A DNA stretch of 64,000 nucleotides, from positions 2,414,001 through 2,478,000 of the forward strand of contig NZ_CP011390.1 of NCBI RefSeq assembly GCF_001644645.1. Direction: 5' to 3'. This stretch comes from Flavisolibacter tropicus. Its GTDB lineage: Bacteria; Bacteroidota; Bacteroidia; Chitinophagales; Chitinophagaceae. The position numbers and the translations under genes are program-made. Under the pieces are notes generated by a model. That model worked only from the letters and a program-made list of their open reading frames with translations, searched no databases and had not been told where the DNA came from. Positions 58,883 through 64,000 of the stretch are shown here, in pieces (within the stretch, counting starts at the first letter, position 1; every line of letters begins with the position of its first letter).

Positions 58883-59728
58883 AGGCACTCTAACAGGGAG
58901 AATAGTTTACTACTTGGCTAGGTAATAGAGGAAGGTTTTCATTCAGATATCACCAATAACCCATTTTAGGTTGCAGGTTTCGCCACTCCTTTCACAACCA
59001 GCCGCCACCTTTAAAGCCTCTGACTTTTGCCACCCTGAACTTGATCCCGAGTTAATCGAAGTAAGGATCTGCTCTTGCATTAAAGAAAAGCCTGCTATCA
59101 TAAAAGGACACTTACCCTAAATGCCTAATCTATCCTCTTAATCCCTTAATCTCCCCAAATCCCGGTTCATTCCTCCCTTCTTCCTTCATCATTCCTTGTT
59201 CCTTGTTCATTATTCCCTTGTTCCTTGCCTGCTACTCCTCTGTTCCTTCATTACTCCTCCTCTGTCCCTTCATGGTTACTCCGTATAGAATACTAGGTTA
59301 CTCCGTATAGAAGCCTATGTTACTCCGTATGTCACCCGTATCTTACCCGTACCTCACCCGTACCCTAGCCCGTATTAAGCTATTCGCTCATTGCTATAAA
59401 CACATAGAAATAGTAAAGAAAAGTGGAATAAGAAAGGCTGAAGATGCCCTAAAAGAAGAAGCTTAAAGATACAAAACCCTTGCCTGTAGAGCAAGTTCTT
59501 TTCTCCCTTATACCCTGAACATTGATACTAGAGCATTGAACATTTGCTCTCTTTTCCCTTGTTTCTTGCCCCTTGTGCCTTTCCTCCACTTCTTCCTTCC
59601 TTGTTCCTTGTTCAATATTCCTCTCCTTGTCAACTTTTCAACCTGTTAACCTGTCAACCCAAATCCGCCATCAGCCATCCTCACATCAGCCATTTCCTCC
59701 CAATCCTAAGAATCCTAGTTCTCTCTCC
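58883..59728. repeat. Repeat island E with non-coding flanks
   Basis: The left 230 bases are unremarkable. From about 59120 the plus strand becomes pyrimidine-rich and word-repetitive: TTCCTTGTTCATTATTCCC (59198), phased CCGTA units (59281-59374), TGAACATTGATAC and GCATTGAACATTT (59515-59545), a 28-nt word at 59595-59622 identical to 43689-43716, TCAACCTGTTAACCTGTC (59638), and CATCAGCCAT words (from 59672). No frame here looks like a protein. Confidence 0.7.
59259..59374 (+). repeat. 22- and 11-bp phased CCGTA tandem repeat
   Basis: CCGTA begins at 59281, 59303, 59325, 59336, 59347, 59358 and 59370: spacing 22, 22, 11, 11, 11, 12. The first part is two and a half copies of a 22-bp unit (GGTTACTCCGTATAGAA plus five bases); the rest is an 11-bp CACCCGTAYCT-like unit. 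Confidence 0.78.
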
Positions 59729-60496
59729 CTAAACCAAAGTTCCTATAAACCCCGCCGAATGCTCTAAAACTATCTCCTTGGCTTCTTTATGTGGTGTATG
59801 ACCTACGGCTGGAATAATAAGTGAACTAACCACACCGGATACTTGCTTCACAATTCCATTTACTTGATCCAGGCTTCCGAATTCGTCCTTTTCTCCCTGT
59901 ATTACCAGTACAGGACAGTGTATTTTAGGTAAAAACTGTTCCATATTCCAGGATCGGAATGTATCGTTCAGCCAGGTAGCTGCCCAAGCATTGAATACAG
60001 CCTCCGTTTTCTCTCCATGGTATTTTTGCAGCCGCTCCTTGAGATCCGTTGTTTGATAGGCTGTTACTGCTTCCCGTATACCCTCCAATGTGATCTCCTC
60101 AACAAAGATGTGCGCCCCTTCGGTAATAACACCAAGAATGAATGATGGGTATTTAGCAGCGGCTATTAATGCAATAGAACCTCCATCACTGTGGCCAAAT
60201 AAGATCACACGCTGTAATCCACATTGCTCTATCAGCTGATGTAATCGATCAGCTTCTATTTCTAAATAATCATTATCCCGACTGTTTACCGTAAAAGGGC
60301 TGGATTTACCATAGCCCTGCCGGTCATAAACGAAAACGTTACATTGCGTTAACTCTCCTAACGTCTTTGGAAACGTTCGCCAAAGTTCAACTGAACCCAG
60401 GCTATCGTGCAAGAAAACGATAGTTGGATGCTCTGGATTGTTTGCTAACTGCACCACATTTAGTTTTCCGGTTAACGTATTTAAATAAAACTGCAT
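59729..60496 (-). CDS. Alpha/beta hydrolase
   Basis: Start taken at the ATG at 60496 (MQFYLNTLTGKLNVVQLANN). An in-frame ATG at 60532 is possible, and the frame runs to a TTG at 60655. From 60496 the product has 255 residues. The oxyanion motif is IVFLHDSLGSVELW, the nucleophile elbow GHSDGG in RVILFGHSDGGSIALIAA, the acid in VIQGEKDEFGSLDQV and the catalytic histidine in PAVGHTPHKE. It is cytosolic and resembles small-ester or C-C bond hydrolases. Its 3' end borders island E. Confidence 0.88.
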   Translation of the reverse strand: MQFYLNTLTGKLNVVQLANNPEHPTIVFLHDSLGSVELWRTFPKTLGELTQCNVFVYDRQGYGKSSPFTVNSRDNDYLEIEADRLHQLIEQCGLQRVILFGHSDGGSIALIAAAKYPSFILGVITEGAHIFVEEITLEGIREAVTAYQTTDLKERLQKYHGEKTEAVFNAWAATWLNDTFRSWNMEQFLPKIHCPVLVIQGEKDEFGSLDQVNGIVKQVSGVVSSLIIPAVGHTPHKEAKEIVLEHSAGFIGTLV

Positions 60497-60778
60497 TTTA
60501 TCTCTGTTAAGTAATGTCTGGCCGCTATTCATAGACCGACCTAGAACATCAACCGGGTGCAATGTTAGAACGATTGCATAAGAATTGCCGGATTGAATAA
60601 TAAATTGTAATGGATATATACTATTCCTTTTTACAAAGCCAAATCTGCCTGCCAAAAAGAACTTTAAAAGATGAAAATATTATTTGGTTCCCGGACGTTA
60701 AAGAGAGACTTACAAGTTTTTCCATAGTTATATTGAAGAGCTGTGCGCCCAAACACTTATTTTCACGAATAATCCCTT

Positions 60779-61195
60779 ATGAGAAAAATCCTTTTCTACC
60801 TCTTATTTACGGCAGCTATAAACACGCTACAGGCACAAGGCATCCGTTTTACGACCCCTAAAAACTGGAATGCCGCGCTGGCGGTGGCAAAAAAAGAAAA
60901 CAAGCTGATCTTCCTTGATGCGTATACCACCTGGTGTGGTCCCTGTAAATACATGCAAGAAGAAATCTTCCCGCTAGCATCAGTAGGCAAATTTTACAAC
61001 GCCAGCTTTATCAATATCAAAATGGATATGGAAATTGGCGAGGGTCCAGACCTGGCAAGCAGCTTCCAACTGGTTGCTGTCCCCACTTTACTGTTCATCA
61101 ATGGGGATGGGAAGATCGTGTATCGTTACGAGGGAGCCTTAAAGGGCCGAGAACTGATCGCCTTGGGCAAAAAAGCCCTCAACAGCTCAAATTAG
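60779..61195 (+). CDS. Secreted thioredoxin-like protein
   Basis: A 138-residue protein with a signal peptide (MRKILFYLLFTAAINTLQAQ) and a thioredoxin fold. The redox motif is TWCGPCKYM (Cys53 and Cys56), and the cis-proline follows in LVAVPTLLF. The EEIFPLASVGKFYN segment after the active site is typical of DUF255/thioredoxin_7-like members. It probably acts in the periplasm in disulfide reduction or oxidative-stress repair. It is a single gene. Confidence 0.9.
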   Translation: MRKILFYLLFTAAINTLQAQGIRFTTPKNWNAALAVAKKENKLIFLDAYTTWCGPCKYMQEEIFPLASVGKFYNASFINIKMDMEIGEGPDLASSFQLVAVPTLLFINGDGKIVYRYEGALKGRELIALGKKALNSSN

Positions 61196-61804
61196 ACAGA
61201 TAGTGACGCTCCTGATAAACTGGATTTATAGATGCTGTAAGGACAGGCTACTCCCTAGTGCGCTATTATAGTAATCCACCAAGTGCTCAACTTAGATCCA
61301 GGCTTCTTCTTAATCAAGTGAAATGTTTACTGATTGTAACCACTTCTTTTCTATAGCGGAAAACGCCTCTAGGATTCCGCAAACAGGCAATTCCAAGGAG
61401 TGTTAGTTTTTATGAAATCATCCGGAAATTGGGACCAACCAGATTAAGATCGTTTGCCAGGATTATCAACCGTGTATGGTGCTGTTTATTGAAATGAACC
61501 TGATATATGCCATCTGAAGTCTATTAAGGCTGCCTGTTTTTAGATCATGGCTATTCTCTTGCACTTACAGGACATAGATCAAGCGCGTAACCTAATACAG
61601 CGCCATTTGGCATTCGAAGTCAAAACCAGTTATTTCCTCTTTATAACGCTGTAACTGCTTCTTTTGACAGTCGTCGTCAGCGAGTCTAGCTCAGCAATAG
61701 CTGTATTGAAATGCAAATAATTCGACGACCAGACCGGCGCCGTCCACGTACAAGAGTAGACGAAATGGCACAAGAATTGAAGAGCTTTCGGTTATTCTTT
61801 AATT
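61196..61804. other. Non-coding gap
   Basis: About 600 bases between the thioredoxin and a lipoprotein gene. A tiny plus frame from 61545 (35 codons, MAILLHLQDIDQARNLIQRH at its start) has no known match in memory and may be a remnant. I see nothing else. Confidence 0.35.
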
Positions 61805-62323
61805 ATGGCTAACCTTAATCGCTTCTGTCTATTTTTATGCCTTTTATCTGCCACACTCCTATCTTGTAAAAAAGCAAACGATAATACCAATAACTCACAG
61901 GAAGAAGTACTCCTCCCCAACCAAATACGAGAGGAGTATGGACTACGATTTATTTTAACCTGGTCGGTTGCTGATTCTTCCAACGCACAAACATATGCTC
62001 CCTTGGATATAGCCTTATATAAAGGTGCAGGTGATTCAAAATCAGCAACTCCTTTACCGCTCACACCAAAAGAAAGTGCGTTTAAGAACTATTCGATACC
62101 TACCAGCGCGCTTGATGACGGAGGAGAATGCACATTGGTTATTAACTATGGTAACGTTACAAAAAACGGCAGCTTTGATTTGTATGTAGAAGGGTATACA
62201 GCCATTGGAGCAACCAAAAAGTTTACGTTGGCCAACAATCCCTTCACAACTGCCCAGTCCAACAGTCGTAAAGATTTTCTAATCATTAAACGAGAAGGAA
62301 GTAAATACACATTCATACAATAG
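61805..62323 (+). CDS. Lipoprotein of unknown function
   Basis: A 172-residue protein with a signal peptide ending in lipobox LLSC (Cys21). The mature part, after a Asn/Gln-rich spacer, reads LRFILTWSVADSSNAQTYAP, CTLVINYGNVTKNGSFDLYV and ATKKFTLANNPFTTAQSNSR, which has the look of a small beta-sandwich. It is probably anchored in the outer membrane facing the periplasm. No family recognised. Confidence 0.65.
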   Translation: MANLNRFCLFLCLLSATLLSCKKANDNTNNSQEEVLLPNQIREEYGLRFILTWSVADSSNAQTYAPLDIALYKGAGDSKSATPLPLTPKESAFKNYSIPTSALDDGGECTLVINYGNVTKNGSFDLYVEGYTAIGATKKFTLANNPFTTAQSNSRKDFLIIKREGSKYTFIQ

Positions 62324-62333
62324 CCGGCATGAG

Positions 62334-62513
62334 TTATTCAGCTTGCCGCTTCTGGCGTTTTCTTGCAAGACCATAAACGGCTCTGCTTATTAAAACGACT
62401 GTTCCTACTAACACCCCATTAAAACTATTTTCTTTTCCACTGGAAAAGAAATAAACGAAAACGGCTCCTACAAGACCGATAAGGATGATTAAACCGATGT
62501 TTTGTTTTTTCAT
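62334..62513 (-). CDS. 59-residue membrane microprotein
   Basis: A short frame that translates to MKKQNIGLIILIGLVGAVFV, then YFFSSGKENSFNGVLVGTVV, then a basic tail (YGLARKRQKRQAE). The first hydrophobic segment (about 7-23) and a second, weaker one (about 33-45) suggest one or two membrane helices with a basic C-terminal end in the cytosol. It starts MKK and ends 10 bases past the lipoprotein stop (convergent). Nothing else explains this interval. Confidence 0.6.
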   Translation of the reverse strand: MKKQNIGLIILIGLVGAVFVYFFSSGKENSFNGVLVGTVVLISRAVYGLARKRQKRQAE

Positions 62514-62697
62514 AAAGTGATCATTACTGACTATGAACCTGCTGGCTATTTCCTGCAGTGTCTTTCAGAGATTACCCTTGAAAGACACTACAGGCACTGC
62601 CAAGTAACCGAAATTACAGAAAAATAGATCTGCAGTCAGCCTTATCCTTAACTATTGCTCCCATTCCGTTCATTAGGCTCCAGGCATATCGCTTCCC

Positions 62698-63831
62698 TTA
62701 TTCTTTAATAAGGTAGCCAAACAAACCATCTGATTCATCATCTGGGCCAGCCGTAAAATACAATCGGTTAGGATCAACAGCAGTTGCTGTTGCTGGGGCA
62801 AAAGATAGAGCCCATAGACCATCAATAACAATTACTTTATTATCTTTTGATTTCAATTGGCCCATAAAGGTGCCGTCTAAGCTATACGCATTGATCTTTC
62901 CATCTCCAAAATTCCCAACCAGTATGGCAGGCAGGTGGCTTGAATGATTGCCATTTCCCATACCGTTACCATTACCATCTGGGAAAAAGTCGGCTGATGC
63001 CTTTGCTAAACCCCAAGGAGCATTTAACATACCTTGTGAAGCAAATCGTTTAACGAAGGATCCATCTGTAGTGAATATGGAAACATATCCATTTCCAGCT
63101 CCTTTCTCTTCATCGCCATCATCACCTACTTTAGCATAAGCCACAAATAACTGTCCATCAATATTCTTGATATTAAATGGGCCATATCCTGCTGGTATAC
63201 CTGAGTCTTTAAACGACATTGCCATACTGTTAAAACCGGCATCCCATACATCAATTGTACCCTTTATGAAATTAGCAGCATAAAGCAAATCTTGTCCTTT
63301 ACTATTTTGGCCCATAGCCAAACCTTTATAATTAGCATTTGCTGAATTATCCTTGATGCGTAATGCATTATTGCCTGCAGCCTGGTTCCAGCCGGATATT
63401 ACACCATCTTCACCTACAAATAAGAAGGCTGCTTTCTGGTTATTGGACAACGAAAAATCATTATTGCTGCCATTGTTAAAAACAATACCTGTAGGGCTGC
63501 CGCCAGTGAGTGCATCCGGAGAAGGGATATTAACAGGCGGACGCAATATACCGCCTTCTTTATCATAAACTTCACTCACATGTCCATCCGCGGCATTCAC
63601 CCATGCAATACCATTAGGGCTAAAAGCCAACCCCCAGGCATTCACCAGTGTTGGGTCTGTATGCGTGTTACTATATTTATTGTTGTTCGCCACAAGATTC
63701 ACTTGCTTAAAGCCACTGAGATTCGGCTGATCCATATTCTTATGGCACTGTGTAAGCAATACCAGTAATGGCAATAAAAGCAATTGCCAATTACTGAGAA
63801 GTCGTTGGTGTAATTGCATAAGCATTTTCAT
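62698..63831 (-). CDS. TIGR03118-like secreted beta-propeller lipoprotein
   Basis: A 377-residue protein with a lipobox-like LLVLLTQC (Cys29). The mature part matches the TIGR03118 pattern: VNAWGLAFSPNGIAWVNAAD, GGSPTGIVFNNGSNNDFSLS, FLFVGEDGVISGWNQAAGNN, YKGLAMGQNSKGQDLLYAAN, then a Gly/Asn-rich loop (PDGNGNGMGNGNHSSHLP) and a C-terminal WALSFAPAT region. It is expected to form a propeller facing the periplasm or surface. The family has no known function. Confidence 0.85.
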   Translation of the reverse strand: MKMLMQLHQRLLSNWQLLLLPLLVLLTQCHKNMDQPNLSGFKQVNLVANNNKYSNTHTDPTLVNAWGLAFSPNGIAWVNAADGHVSEVYDKEGGILRPPVNIPSPDALTGGSPTGIVFNNGSNNDFSLSNNQKAAFLFVGEDGVISGWNQAAGNNALRIKDNSANANYKGLAMGQNSKGQDLLYAANFIKGTIDVWDAGFNSMAMSFKDSGIPAGYGPFNIKNIDGQLFVAYAKVGDDGDEEKGAGNGYVSIFTTDGSFVKRFASQGMLNAPWGLAKASADFFPDGNGNGMGNGNHSSHLPAILVGNFGDGKINAYSLDGTFMGQLKSKDNKVIVIDGLWALSFAPATATAVDPNRLYFTAGPDDESDGLFGYLIKE

Positions 63832-64000
63832 ACACTAAATTTTTAATAAATGAAAGATGAGTGTTAACATCAGCTTTCATGAGTAAGAATTGAAACATTA
63901 CTTATGGCACAGATGGGAGCTGGTAATAGTAGAAACAAAACGAGAGCTGACAGATTTCCAATGTATTTCTACAACAAAGTTTCACATAGAGCCGATTCTA

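Noticed and set aside
61545..61652. 35-codon frame in the gap after the thioredoxin gene
   Set aside because: It is too short, has no supporting motif and stops quickly. It may be a remnant, but that cannot be shown.

Overview
The window looks like chromosomal DNA of a Bacteroidota bacterium, most likely in or near the Chitinophagaceae. The support is inferential. It carries TonB-type barrels with carboxypeptidase-regulatory N-domains, a DUF5686 gene, the TamB/TamL pair, DUF4421, DUF2490 and DUF1259 proteins, many Sec signal peptides and lipoboxes, and a few TAnnTTTG promoter elements. No rRNA, tRNA, CRISPR array, prophage or intact insertion sequence was recognised.

Layout. 1-3443: a secreted WD40-caspase fusion running off the left edge. 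3.8-6.9 kb: small secreted or cytosolic proteins of unknown function. 7.0-9.9 kb: three minus-strand enzymes (NmrA-like NAD(P)-binding protein, two alpha/beta hydrolases). 10-12.3 kb: DUF2490 and two unknown proteins. 12.5-19.2 kb: a stress-type block with a two-copy DUF1259 protein, a His/Met-rich outer-membrane barrel, KatG and a PAS histidine kinase. 19.6-25.9 kb: membrane protein, sugar O-acetyltransferase, acyltransferase-3, lipoprotein, and an operon of a GT4 glycosyltransferase with a glycogen-debranching-like enzyme. 26.6-31.6 kb: an outer-membrane receptor facing a DUF5686 gene broken by a frameshift. 32-38.5 kb: mutarotase-like protein, PAS protein, HAD phosphatase, group II decarboxylase, an ArsR-SRPBCC-SRPBCC operon and a receiver-only regulator. 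39-46.6 kb: a small basic protein, a histidine kinase, DUF4421, a methyltransferase, a cupin and a Crp/Fnr regulator. 47-54.3 kb: the tamB-tamL operon. 54.8-63.8 kb: an OMPLA-like protein, FMN reductase, GH43, a pair of 90-residue paralogues, another hydrolase, a thioredoxin, lipoproteins and a TIGR03118 propeller.

The least explained part is non-coding. Five intergenic islands (about 34.4, 38.5-39.1, 43.4-43.8, 45.1-45.5 and 59.1-59.7 kb) are built from the same vocabulary of short degenerate repeats, including exact copies of 27-28 nt. Two of them contain tandem GTACC/CCGTA units spaced almost exactly 11 bp (or 22 bp) apart, and two carry inverted copies of the same hairpin. A small basic protein of unknown function lies directly next to the largest island. 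Two further orphan terminators share about 50-70 bp and may end small RNAs.

Most genes look like independent housekeeping, envelope or stress functions. The clear functional units are tamB-tamL, ArsR-SRPBCC-SRPBCC, GT4-debranching enzyme, and probably Crp/Fnr-cupin. All coordinates and similarities were worked out by eye, and no database search was run.
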